Below are positions 27,559-35,576 of a stretch of DNA of 64,000 nt, piece by piece. Source of the stretch: Novosphingobium arvoryzae (GTDB lineage: Bacteria; Pseudomonadota; Alphaproteobacteria; Sphingomonadales; Sphingomonadaceae). The position numbers were made by a program, and so were the translations under genes. Each line of letters starts with the position of its first letter. Position 1 is the first letter of the stretch. The notes under the pieces are model-generated. The model saw nothing but the letters and a program-made list of their open reading frames with translations. It was not told where the DNA came from and searched no databases. The stretch is taken from contig NZ_BMZD01000002.1 of the NCBI RefSeq assembly GCF_014652615.1, positions 372,001-436,000 on the forward strand. Reading direction: 5' to 3'.

Positions 27559-29265
27559 TTACCGGCCCTGTGCGCGCCAGCGCTGGACCGTGCGCAGGAC
27601 CATTTCCTCCTCGCCGCCGCTGCTGGACCACAGCTGGCTGATCGACGGGTCCGCGCTGGCTGGACGCTTGGTTTCTTCCAGATCATCAAAGCTGACGCGG
27701 ATCGGGATCGACACGCCCTCGCCGCAGATGATGCATTCGCGGTTGCGCAGCGCGGGAATGGAATCGAGGAACCCGCGCGCGCCTTCCGGCATGGCTGCTT
27801 TCACGAAAGCCTGGTCGCGGTCGTTGTTGAGGCGCATCGAAATGATCGTGCCGCACTGTGACAGCACCCCTTCGGCCAGGTCTGACGGACGCTGGGTAAT
27901 CAGCCCCAGGCTGACGCCGTACTTGCGGCCCTCCTTGGCGATCCGCCCGAGGATGCGGCCAACCGACGAGCCATCGGCGTTCTTTTCGCTGGGTACATAG
28001 CGGTGCGCCTCTTCGCAGACCAGCAGCACCGGCCGGGTCTTTTCATCGCGCGCCCAGATCGCGAAGTCGAACACCATGCGGCTGAGCACGGCCACCACCG
28101 TGGACGTGATGTCCGACGGCACGCCCGACACGTCGATGATCGAGATCGGCTTGCCCCGGCTGGGCATGCGGAAAATCTTGGCGATGAAATCCGCCATCGT
28201 GTCGCCCACCAGCATGCCGGAAAACATGAACTGATAGCGCGGATCGGCCTTGATCTCGTCGATCTTGTTCTTGATCCGCATGAACGGGGCCGACGACGTC
28301 GCCTTGTCCAGCTTGCCCATTTCGGTCTGGATCAGGTTGGTCAGGTCCGACAGCAGATAGGGGATCGGCGAATCGACCGTGATCTTGCCCATGCTTTCCG
28401 CCAGCCGGTTCTTTGACCGCGCGGCCAGCAGGCACTTGGCGAGAATGTCGGCGTCTTCCTGCCGCTCGTTGCCGCTGCTGGTCAGGAACACTTCGCAGTG
28501 TTCCTCGAAGTTCATGATCCAATAGGGCATCTGCAGGTTCGACACGTCGAAGATCATGCCGGTCTGCTTGAACGCCGCGCCGTATTCGCCGTGCGGGTCG
28601 ATCATCACGATGTGACCTTCCGGCGCGTGTTCGCAGATCCGGTGCAGGATCAGCGCGGCGCTGGTCGATTTGCCGGTGCCGGTGGAGCCGAGCAGCGCGA
28701 AGTGCTTGCCCAGCATGGAGTCGATATACAGCCCGGCGCGAATGTCGCGTGTGGGGAACACGGTGCCAACCTGGATGCTGGTGCGCCCGTCGCTGGCATA
28801 GATCTGCTTCAGGTCGCTGCTGGTGGCCGGATAGATCAGGGCGCCGGGAATGGGATAGCGCGTCACACCGCGGCGGAAGCTGTGGATGCGGCCGGTCAGG
28901 CGTTCTTCGTCGCCTTCACCCAGAAAATCGATGTTGGCCATGATACCGCCAGGGGTCTTGGAATCCTGACGCTGGGTGCGAACGCTGGCGAGCAACCAGC
29001 TCTTGCCGACGCGAATCTTGACCTGGCTGCCGACCTGGCCCGCCAGCGCCACCGAAGGATCGCTGTCGGCCGAGCATTCCTGCAGGCGTTGCAAGTCGAG
29101 CGCAATGGCCGAGCCGGAGCCAGCGATTTCCAGAACGATGCCAATGGGTTCGCGGGCATTGTCGAAATCCTGCCCGGCGATGGCGTCTGCCGGGATATCG
29201 CCGGCCTGCGCCGGCTGTGCCGCGCCAAATCCACGCTGGCTCATGTCGTTCATACGTCCGTCCAT
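27559..29265 (-). CDS. HerA-like FtsK/VirD4-fold ATPase (DUF87)
   Basis: 568 residues from the ATG at 29265, which has GGAAAAG just upstream; a TTG five codons earlier and ATGs at codons 5 and 8 are alternatives. An N-terminal HAS-barrel-like region (about 20-130) precedes the RecA-type ATPase: Walker A GSTGTGKSTSAAL (about 206-218), IVMIDPHGEYG, Walker B VLLVCEEAHRYVP, and the arginine-finger region RILGRIAKEGRKYGVSLGLITQRPSDL. HerA hexamers pump DNA, usually with the NurA nuclease for end resection or with other effectors in defence systems. No NurA, SIR2 or nuclease gene adjoins it here, so its partner is unknown. Confidence 0.88.
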   Translation of the reverse strand: MDGRMNDMSQRGFGAAQPAQAGDIPADAIAGQDFDNAREPIGIVLEIAGSGSAIALDLQRLQECSADSDPSVALAGQVGSQVKIRVGKSWLLASVRTQRQDSKTPGGIMANIDFLGEGDEERLTGRIHSFRRGVTRYPIPGALIYPATSSDLKQIYASDGRTSIQVGTVFPTRDIRAGLYIDSMLGKHFALLGSTGTGKSTSAALILHRICEHAPEGHIVMIDPHGEYGAAFKQTGMIFDVSNLQMPYWIMNFEEHCEVFLTSSGNERQEDADILAKCLLAARSKNRLAESMGKITVDSPIPYLLSDLTNLIQTEMGKLDKATSSAPFMRIKNKIDEIKADPRYQFMFSGMLVGDTMADFIAKIFRMPSRGKPISIIDVSGVPSDITSTVVAVLSRMVFDFAIWARDEKTRPVLLVCEEAHRYVPSEKNADGSSVGRILGRIAKEGRKYGVSLGLITQRPSDLAEGVLSQCGTIISMRLNNDRDQAFVKAAMPEGARGFLDSIPALRNRECIICGEGVSIPIRVSFDDLEETKRPASADPSISQLWSSSGGEEEMVLRTVQRWRAQGR

Positions 29266-29314
29266 TATCTTTTCCGGCAAGCCGACCCGCTTGCCTGTCA
29301 GGACATAGGTTTGG

Positions 29315-29351
29315 AACGTTAATTTTGGGCTAAATTCGCCCGTAGAACGTT
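29315..29351. promoter_or_regulatory. paired AACGTT palindromes around a short hairpin upstream of the HerA-like gene
   Basis: Two copies of the self-complementary hexamer AACGTT (29315-29320 and 29346-29351) flank an inverted repeat GGGC / GCCC with an A/T-rich 7-base loop. The element lies in the AT-rich 87-bp gap between the TIGR02186 stop and the HerA-like start. It may be an operator or an attenuator; there is no proper U-run for a terminator. Confidence 0.35.
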
Positions 29352-29352
29352 A

Positions 29353-30105
29353 TCAGACCAGCGCGAATAGGCGCCCGGCAAGGAAGCCCATGCCAATCGA
29401 GATCGCCACGGCCAGCAATCCGTACAGGAACCCGTAGTTCTCCGCGAACAGTGCTGTCGCCCGTTCGAAGCCCAGCTTCTTGACCTCGACTCGGCTGATC
29501 GCGGAGGCGACTACTCGCCCTTTGGAAATGGCAAATGTTTCAGCGGTATAGCCGCCGGTCTGGACACTGGATGGCAAGGCGATCCGCGCCTGATAGAGCA
29601 CCTGCTCGCTCACCCGCACCCCGCGCGAATCCTCCTTGTAGAGCCCTTCGCGCTGCATCAGATCGACGAGGCCGGCGGAGAACCGCGCCTGCTCGGCCGG
29701 GTCATAGGCACCGATCGGGGACAGCTGCAGCCAGGGCAACCCCAGTTCGTAAATCGCCGCCGTCTTGTCATCGACGATTTGCTTGATCGGGCGGGACGAG
29801 GCGACGGCGAAGAACGTTGGGGCCGAGCGGAATTCGGTGCTGTCGGCGTTGACCCAGATGCCCGCAATGCGCTGTTTTTCGCGCAGGATGATCGATCGGG
29901 TCGGCCCTTTAAGCACGACCACAATATCGTAATCCTGCCCGGCACGGGTGCCATCCGGGGTCAGAATGGCGCCAAACAGCAGCAACTCGGTGCCAGTGAA
30001 GCCCTGACGCACCTGGATTTCGTGCTGGGAGACTTCCGGCACCAGGATCGGATCGCGTGCGCCGGTCAGCGCGAAGAATGCCAAGAGGGCGATCAGCACC
30101 CTCAC
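29353..30105 (-). CDS. TIGR02186 family membrane protein
   Basis: 250 residues. An N-terminal signal segment (MRVLIALLAFFALTGA) leads into a periplasmic beta-rich domain (about 20-215) with VPEVSQHEIQVRQGFTGTEL, LLFGAI and DIVVVLKGP, and a C-terminal transmembrane helix (about 222-248). This is a conserved alphaproteobacterial family known only by its TIGR02186 model; it is commonly found beside a TauE/SafE permease, as here, where the start overlaps the permease stop (ATGA). The role is unknown; export of a sulfonate or sulfite is suggested by the partner. Confidence 0.85.
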   Translation of the reverse strand: MRVLIALLAFFALTGARDPILVPEVSQHEIQVRQGFTGTELLLFGAILTPDGTRAGQDYDIVVVLKGPTRSIILREKQRIAGIWVNADSTEFRSAPTFFAVASSRPIKQIVDDKTAAIYELGLPWLQLSPIGAYDPAEQARFSAGLVDLMQREGLYKEDSRGVRVSEQVLYQARIALPSSVQTGGYTAETFAISKGRVVASAISRVEVKKLGFERATALFAENYGFLYGLLAVAISIGMGFLAGRLFALV

Positions 30106-31016
30106 AGCGCTTCCACCGTGTAGATTTCATCCGGACGCCAGCCGAGGCCCAGCGCCATCGACAAGGCGATCGCGAGCACCAGTGATGCCAGCACGAACCG
30201 CAGCCGTGCGGCGGGCAGCCGCTCGGCCAGCTGCGCGCCGATCTGCGCCCCTGAAACCGACCCGATCAGCAACAGCACCGCCAGCACGATGTCCACCGCC
30301 TTTGTCGTCAGCGCGTGCATCATCGTGGTCGCCATCGTCACGAACAGGATCTGGAACAGCGATGTGCCGACCACCACGTTCGCGCTCATCCCGAGGATAT
30401 AGAGCATCGCCGGAACCAGTACGAACCCGCCGCCGATCCCCATCAGCATCGTCAGCACGCCCGTGAACATCCCCAGCAGCAACGGTGCGAGCGGGGAAAT
30501 GTAGAGGCCCGAGCGATAGAACCGCCAGCGCAGCGGCAGGCTGGCGACCATCGGGTGGTGCCGCCGCTTGCGCGCGGGCAGCGGCACGCCGGTCTTTTGC
30601 GCGCGCAGCGTCTGCCAGCTTTCGCGCGCCATGATCGAACCGATGCCGCCCAGCAGGAGGACATACAGCAGATTGATCACCACATCGATCTGGCCCAGCC
30701 GTTGCAGCAGGCTGAACAAACCCGCCCCGATGAGTGTGCCGATGAAGCCGCCCGCAACCAGCACGCCGCCCATCTGGTAATCGACCCCGGCCCGGCGGGA
30801 ATGCGCGAACACGCCCGAAACGCTGGCTCCGGTGACCTGGCTGGCCGCAGAAGCCGCGGCGACTGTTGGAGGGATGCCGTAAAAGATCATCAGCGGCGTC
30901 GTCAGGAACCCGCCGCCGACGCCGAACATGCCGGAAAGGATCCCCGTCAGCGCACCCAGCGCGACGATCACCAGGCCGTTCACCGACAGGTTGGCGATGG
31001 GAAGATAGACGTCCAT
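30102..31016 (-). CDS. TauE/SafE-family sulfite/organosulfonate exporter-like permease
   Basis: 304 residues. The ATG at 31016 (MDVYLPIANLSVNG) follows AAGGCGG and is preferred to an ATG 32 codons upstream in a non-coding-looking stretch. Eight to nine helices in two repeats are visible, each starting with the family pattern: GALTGILSGMFGVGGGFLTTPLM and GVLTMLMGIGGGFVLVPAML, with NVVVGTSLFQILFVT in the second half. TauE/SafE proteins export sulfite, sulfoacetate or take up sulfur compounds. First gene of TauE-TIGR02186 and perhaps HerA. Confidence 0.92.
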   Translation of the reverse strand: MDVYLPIANLSVNGLVIVALGALTGILSGMFGVGGGFLTTPLMIFYGIPPTVAAASAASQVTGASVSGVFAHSRRAGVDYQMGGVLVAGGFIGTLIGAGLFSLLQRLGQIDVVINLLYVLLLGGIGSIMARESWQTLRAQKTGVPLPARKRRHHPMVASLPLRWRFYRSGLYISPLAPLLLGMFTGVLTMLMGIGGGFVLVPAMLYILGMSANVVVGTSLFQILFVTMATTMMHALTTKAVDIVLAVLLLIGSVSGAQIGAQLAERLPAARLRFVLASLVLAIALSMALGLGWRPDEIYTVEAL

Positions 31017-31101
31017 TGTACCGCCTTGGCCTATCCCTTTCCGTGGCCGGAAGGAAGGCCGGGCTTGCCATAAAACTGCGAAAAAGCCCCGCGCGGTCGG
31101 A

Positions 31102-31503
31102 TTATTCCGCAACCTCTGTCACAGCGGGAATGGAAACGGATTGCCCAGCCGGCTCCGCCCCGGGCGCGACCGCGCTCAGCCACAGCAATTGATGCTCTTC
31201 GGCCTGCCGCAGCCGCTCGAAATCGGGTGCGGCCTGCGGCGCCGTCACGAACGGACGGGGCGCTGCCGGCCGGACCCGGACCACAGAAGTCTCGGCTACG
31301 GAGGCAGGCGGAGCGGTTGCGGCCATTGCCGGCGGAGCGACTGGCTCCGGCCCGGCCCGGACGACTGACGACGGTTCGGGCGCTGGCCCGGAGAAGCTAT
31401 CCTGCAGGACCGCCCGCGCACCGACCCAGGCCGAGAGCAACAGCGCCAGCGCGATCAGGGGTTGCCCCCGGCGCAGGCGATTGGAACGACGCGGCCGGGT
31501 CAT
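31102..31503 (-). CDS. small proline/alanine-rich single-pass membrane protein, coupled to glycosyltransferase
   Basis: 133 residues from the ATG in an ATGA overlap with the upstream glycosyltransferase gene. The N-terminus is strongly basic (MTRPRRSNRLRRG), followed by one hydrophobic helix (about 15-33) and a periplasmic Pro/Ala/Val-rich linker. A short amphipathic segment near the end, DFERLRQAEEHQLLWLSAV, may be a protein contact. No family recognised. The coupling suggests it is an accessory of the glycosyltransferase. Confidence 0.7.
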   Translation of the reverse strand: MTRPRRSNRLRRGQPLIALALLLSAWVGARAVLQDSFSGPAPEPSSVVRAGPEPVAPPAMAATAPPASVAETSVVRVRPAAPRPFVTAPQAAPDFERLRQAEEHQLLWLSAVAPGAEPAGQSVSIPAVTEVAE

Positions 31504-32939
31504 GCCCGCACCTTGCCCAGTCGCGCCGTGGCCGGGTGGGCCGCGTGGTCGGTCTTGTCCCAAACCACATCACCGCCGCCCAGCGAGCGCAGATAGGCGG
31601 CCACCGCGCGCCGCGCCGCCATGATCGCGATCACATTGCCGACCGGCACCCGCACAACAGCGCGCAGCCCCTCGGCCAGGCCGTATTCGCGGGCGGTAAA
31701 CACCAGCCGCGCCAAAAGCCGCCAGCCCAGACCGGCCAGGCTCAGCACCACCATGACCCGGGCGGGCGCGGACAGGGGCACAAACAAGGCCTGACCGGTC
31801 CACGCCTCTCCCAGCAACAGGATGGCATCGATCAGCAGCAGCAGATAAGCCGCCACCAGCACGAGCGCCGTCAACGGACCGCGCCGGTCCCGCAGGGCCA
31901 TCCACAATTCGACCGGCTTGGTCGACCAGCCCAGCCGCTCCCACCCTTGCAGGGCAATGCCGTGAATCCACCGGGTCTTCTGGCGCACCGCCTGATCGAG
32001 CCGGGCGGGAAAATAGCTGGACGTGGCGACCAGATTGCCGTCGGCATCACGCAGTCGCAGGAATGCGCTGCCGCGCCCTTCCGCAGACAAGGTCAGGCCC
32101 AGTTCGTAATCCTCGGTCAGGCATTCGGGCGCAAATGGTCCGGCATCGGCTTCACCCGCATCGCGTCGCCGCTCTGCCAACCGTTCCAGCGCCACGCGGG
32201 CAAACCCGCAGCCCACCCCCGCCGCCGGCAACGAAGCCCCCAGCGCACTGCGCACAACCAGCGCCTTGGCATGGCTTTCCGTGAACTCGTCGGCATAGTG
32301 CCCGGCGACCCAGCGCGATTGCGGCAACAGTCCGGGGCGCACGGGCAGCTGGACGAAATCGACTGCGCTCACTGCGGCATCGATGGCCTGCAGGGCGGCC
32401 GGATGGACCATGTCTTCCGCATCGTGCAGCACCACCGCGCGAAACCAGCGCTGTCGGCGCTGTTCATCGTCGCACAGCGCCCGGTATAGCCGGTTCAGGC
32501 AGTCAGCCTTGGTGGTGGGGCCTTCGGCGCCGTGCACGACCAGCCGCACGCGCGGATCCCGCGCCGCCGCCGCCATGGCGGCGGCCAGAGTGGCAGGATC
32601 GTTGCGATAGCAGCCAACGTAGAGCTGCAGTTCCTGCTGCGGCCACGCCTTGAGCGCGTGGGCAATCGTGGTGCCGATGACGGCCGCTTCGCGAAATGCC
32701 GGGATCATGACCGCCACCGGGCCCATCAGCCGATCCACGCCATAACCGGGCGCCAGCCGCACGGTCCGCGTGCGCCGGGTCAGCCGCAGCCACAGGTAGG
32801 CCAGGTCCAGACCCAGTTCGTCGAAAAGTCCGATGGTGAACCAGAATGCCGCGAAAACCAGCAACTCGTGCTCGGCCAGCGCCAGCACCTGCAGTGCGCC
32901 CAGCAGCCAGCCATCCGCCCCCGTCATTCCCGCGTGCAT
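31500..32939 (-). CDS. NfrB-like membrane glycosyltransferase (GT2 family)
   Basis: 479 residues. An N-terminal helix (about 25-45) is followed by a cytosolic GT-A domain with VAVMIPAFREAAVIG, LHDAEDMVHP (the DxD-equivalent), ECLTEDYELGL (TED acid) and RQKTRWIHGIALQGW (the QxxRW-type motif of processive GT2 enzymes). Three to four C-terminal helices then follow (about 360-435). The pattern matches the glycosyltransferase part of NfrB, the phage N4 adsorption protein that makes a surface exopolysaccharide, but without NfrB's C-terminal c-di-GMP-binding MshEN domain. NfrA is not in the window. Likely polymer-forming transferase for an unknown glycan. Confidence 0.85.
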   Translation of the reverse strand: MHAGMTGADGWLLGALQVLALAEHELLVFAAFWFTIGLFDELGLDLAYLWLRLTRRTRTVRLAPGYGVDRLMGPVAVMIPAFREAAVIGTTIAHALKAWPQQELQLYVGCYRNDPATLAAAMAAAARDPRVRLVVHGAEGPTTKADCLNRLYRALCDDEQRRQRWFRAVVLHDAEDMVHPAALQAIDAAVSAVDFVQLPVRPGLLPQSRWVAGHYADEFTESHAKALVVRSALGASLPAAGVGCGFARVALERLAERRRDAGEADAGPFAPECLTEDYELGLTLSAEGRGSAFLRLRDADGNLVATSSYFPARLDQAVRQKTRWIHGIALQGWERLGWSTKPVELWMALRDRRGPLTALVLVAAYLLLLIDAILLLGEAWTGQALFVPLSAPARVMVVLSLAGLGWRLLARLVFTAREYGLAEGLRAVVRVPVGNVIAIMAARRAVAAYLRSLGGGDVVWDKTDHAAHPATARLGKVRA

Positions 32940-33027
32940 CCCCGCCAGCCTCGTGCCCGAGCGCCAGCCTAGAACTTATCCACAATGGTTGCAACGCGTT
33001 GCGGGCGCGCTGACGCGGGCCCGCCGT

Positions 33028-33429
33028 TCAGTCCCCGCCCGGATTCGCGCCAGACCGCAAGCGGGACTGCTCGATCAGATGGGCCAACTGGGCCGGAGTG
33101 GGTCGCACCGGATTGACTGGCCGCCCTGCCGCGCCGGGCTGCATTGCCCCCTCGGGCAAGGGCGACGGCGGGGCCGCCCCCTCGGCCGGGACCGCCTCGG
33201 CCGCTGGTTCGGCAGACTCACCGTCGTCGACCGGGGCGGCCGGCTCGGGCTGGCTGGCGGGCGTCTCCGGGGCCGCTGCCATCACCCGCCGGTCAGTTTG
33301 TGCGGCCGGGACATCGGCCGGGTCGGCGCTGCCGAACAAGGCCATGAGCATAGCCAGCCCAACCGCCAGTATCGCGACATTGCGATACAGCGTTCCCGAT
33401 ACGACTGGAGTTTTCGGTGCCCGGCGCAT
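33028..33429 (-). CDS. small proline/alanine-rich single-pass membrane protein
   Basis: 133 residues: a basic N-terminus (MRRAPKTPV), one transmembrane helix (about 17-34, NVAILAVGLAMLMALFG), a long Pro/Ala/Glu-rich linker and a short C-terminal helix (TPAQLAHLIEQSRLRSG). Size, topology and composition match the 133-residue protein on the other side of the glycosyltransferase, 88 bp away, though I see no clear residue-level identity. No known family. Coding is supported by placement and a clean topology rather than by homology. Confidence 0.6.
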   Translation of the reverse strand: MRRAPKTPVVSGTLYRNVAILAVGLAMLMALFGSADPADVPAAQTDRRVMAAAPETPASQPEPAAPVDDGESAEPAAEAVPAEGAAPPSPLPEGAMQPGAAGRPVNPVRPTPAQLAHLIEQSRLRSGANPGGD

Positions 33430-33622
33430 CCGGCCGGATTAGCGCGCAAACGTTAATGGAGCCTCACTGGCCGATCCGGCGGAAGATCATGGGCGGATTG
33501 GGATATTCCGGGCAATTGCACAGATCGTGGCTAACGGCTGTAAACCATCTCCGTTCACGGGAATTAATCGCGCGCCGGGCTATCACGGGCTTCGAACCGC
33601 ACCCCACAGGACCTGTAACCGC

Positions 33623-35521
33623 GTGACCCTTGCCCCGACGATCATGGCCAAACGGCTGCCCGGCGCCTTGCGCCGGCTGGCTGGCGACCGTGCGGGCAAT
33701 ACGCTGGGGATGATCGCGGCGGGGATGTTTCCGCTGCTGGCACTGGTCGGCGGCGCGATCGACATGGGGCGCGGCTATCTGGCGGAGACCCGGTTGCAGC
33801 AGGCCTGCGACGCAGGCGTGCTGGCCGCGCGCAAGAAGCTGGGCAGCGGCGCCGTGGGCTTTGGCGTCGACAACTCCGGGGTGGAGGATGTCGGCCACCG
33901 CTTCTTCAACCTCAATTTCCGCGACGGCGCCTATGGCACCGAAAACCGCGATTTCGATGTGACGATCAATCCGGACACCACCATCGACGGCACGGCCACC
34001 GTCGAGGTGCCCACCACGATCATGAACCTGTTCGGGTACAGCCGGCTGGACTTGCAGGTATCCTGCGGCGCAAAGCTCGATTCGACCGATACGGACGTCA
34101 TGCTGGTGCTGGACGTGACCGGATCGATGAACGAGACCAATCCCGGCGATACCAAGCCGCGGATCGAGATCCTGCGCGACGTGATCCTGGACTTCCACAC
34201 CGAACTGGAAAACAACAAGCAGGAAAATGCCCGCATCCGCTATGGCTTCCTGCCCTATTCCACCAACGTCAACGTCGGCCATCTGCTGAAGGACGAATGG
34301 GTCGTCAGCGAATGGACCTACCAGTCGCGGCGGATGCTGGGATCGGGTAATACGTCCGGTTACTATACCTCGTGGACCGCGTCCTCGCCGATTTCGGGGA
34401 CAGTGAACCGCACCGTGCATGCCACCTATGCCGCCACGCTGTCTGGCGGGGTCTATACCTGCCCGACCGTTCCGGCAAACACGCTCACGTCCAACACCGT
34501 GCTGGTTTCCAACACCAGCGCAGCATACGCTGGCCCGCCGGCCGGTACGCAGTACATTTCCACCTACCAGCGTACCCGCAACGGCAACGTCTATTCGGTG
34601 TCGCTCTCGGGCACGACCTGCACGGTCAACAAGGAAGCCTATACCAGCTATATCGACACGTATAAGTACTTCCAGACGCCCGCCCTGCAGATCGGCACCA
34701 ACTGGCAATATGGGCCGGAAAAAGTGAACGTCAGCGGCTGGCGCACGGGGTCGAACGGCTGCATCGAGGAACGCGACACCTATATCATCGACGACTACAG
34801 CGCCGTGGACCTGAGCCGCGCGCTCGATCTGAACATCGACCTTGTCCCGACGGCCGGGGACAGCAAGACGCAGTGGCGCCCGCAATACCCCAAGCTGATT
34901 TTCGGGCGGGCCAAGAAGTGGGACAACAGCGGCAATTTCGATCTTGCCAGTGCCGCGACCACGGCGGAATACATCGCCCCCTGGGTCGCCAACACGGCCG
35001 CCTGCCCCAGCCCGGCACGCGCCCTGGCGGAGATGGATAGCCAGGCCGTGACCGATTACGTCGCCACGCTGAAGGCGGGCGGCAGCACCTATCACGACAT
35101 CGGCATGATCTGGGGCGCGCGGTTGCTGTCTCCCACCGGTCCGTTCGCGGCGGAAAACGCGAACCCGGCCGATGGCCGCCCGACCAGCCGCAACATCGTG
35201 TTTCTGACCGACGGGCAGACCTCGGCACTGGACATCAGCTATTCCAGCTATGGCTTCGAACCGCTCGACCGGCGACGCTGGGCGCCGGGCTCGGCCCTGT
35301 CGCTGACCCAGACGATCGAGCAGCGCTTCAGCTTTGCATGTCAGGAAGCCAAGAAGAAGAACATCACTGTCTGGATCGTGGCCTTCGGGACTTCGCTGAA
35401 CCCGATCATGGAAGAGTGCGCAGGCCCCGGCAAAGCCTTTCAAGCCAACGACAGCGACGAGCTGAACGAGATTTTCAAGAAGATCGCGACCTCCATGAGC
35501 GACCTTCGCCTGACGCTGTAG
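33623..35521 (+). CDS. TadG-like pilus-associated protein with von Willebrand A domain
   Basis: 632 residues from a GTG that has an AGGA site upstream; an ATG at 33644 is the alternative. The N-terminus has the TadE/TadG anchor: RRLAGDRAGNTLGMIAAGMFPLLALVGGAIDMGRGYL over residues 16-55 (Flp-like glycine and transmembrane helix), then TRLQQACDAGVLAAR. A VWA domain begins near residue 155 with VMLVLDVTGSMNETN, a MIDAS-type metal site, and continues with NIVFLTDGQTSA and FSFACQEAKKKNITVWIVAFG. A large Ser/Thr-rich beta insertion splits the VWA fold (about residues 245-390). TadG proteins belong to the tight-adherence pilus, yet no other tad gene is nearby. Confidence 0.88.
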   Translation: MTLAPTIMAKRLPGALRRLAGDRAGNTLGMIAAGMFPLLALVGGAIDMGRGYLAETRLQQACDAGVLAARKKLGSGAVGFGVDNSGVEDVGHRFFNLNFRDGAYGTENRDFDVTINPDTTIDGTATVEVPTTIMNLFGYSRLDLQVSCGAKLDSTDTDVMLVLDVTGSMNETNPGDTKPRIEILRDVILDFHTELENNKQENARIRYGFLPYSTNVNVGHLLKDEWVVSEWTYQSRRMLGSGNTSGYYTSWTASSPISGTVNRTVHATYAATLSGGVYTCPTVPANTLTSNTVLVSNTSAAYAGPPAGTQYISTYQRTRNGNVYSVSLSGTTCTVNKEAYTSYIDTYKYFQTPALQIGTNWQYGPEKVNVSGWRTGSNGCIEERDTYIIDDYSAVDLSRALDLNIDLVPTAGDSKTQWRPQYPKLIFGRAKKWDNSGNFDLASAATTAEYIAPWVANTAACPSPARALAEMDSQAVTDYVATLKAGGSTYHDIGMIWGARLLSPTGPFAAENANPADGRPTSRNIVFLTDGQTSALDISYSSYGFEPLDRRRWAPGSALSLTQTIEQRFSFACQEAKKKNITVWIVAFGTSLNPIMEECAGPGKAFQANDSDELNEIFKKIATSMSDLRLTL

Positions 35522-35576
35522 TCGTCCCGTCCGGTTTTGGTTGCAACGCCGCGTCAGTTGGGCGAATCCAGCGGAT

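Noticed and set aside
27559..31016. HerA-based antiphage defence cassette
   Set aside because: No nuclease, SIR2, DUF4297 or other effector is adjacent, and the neighbours are transport genes.
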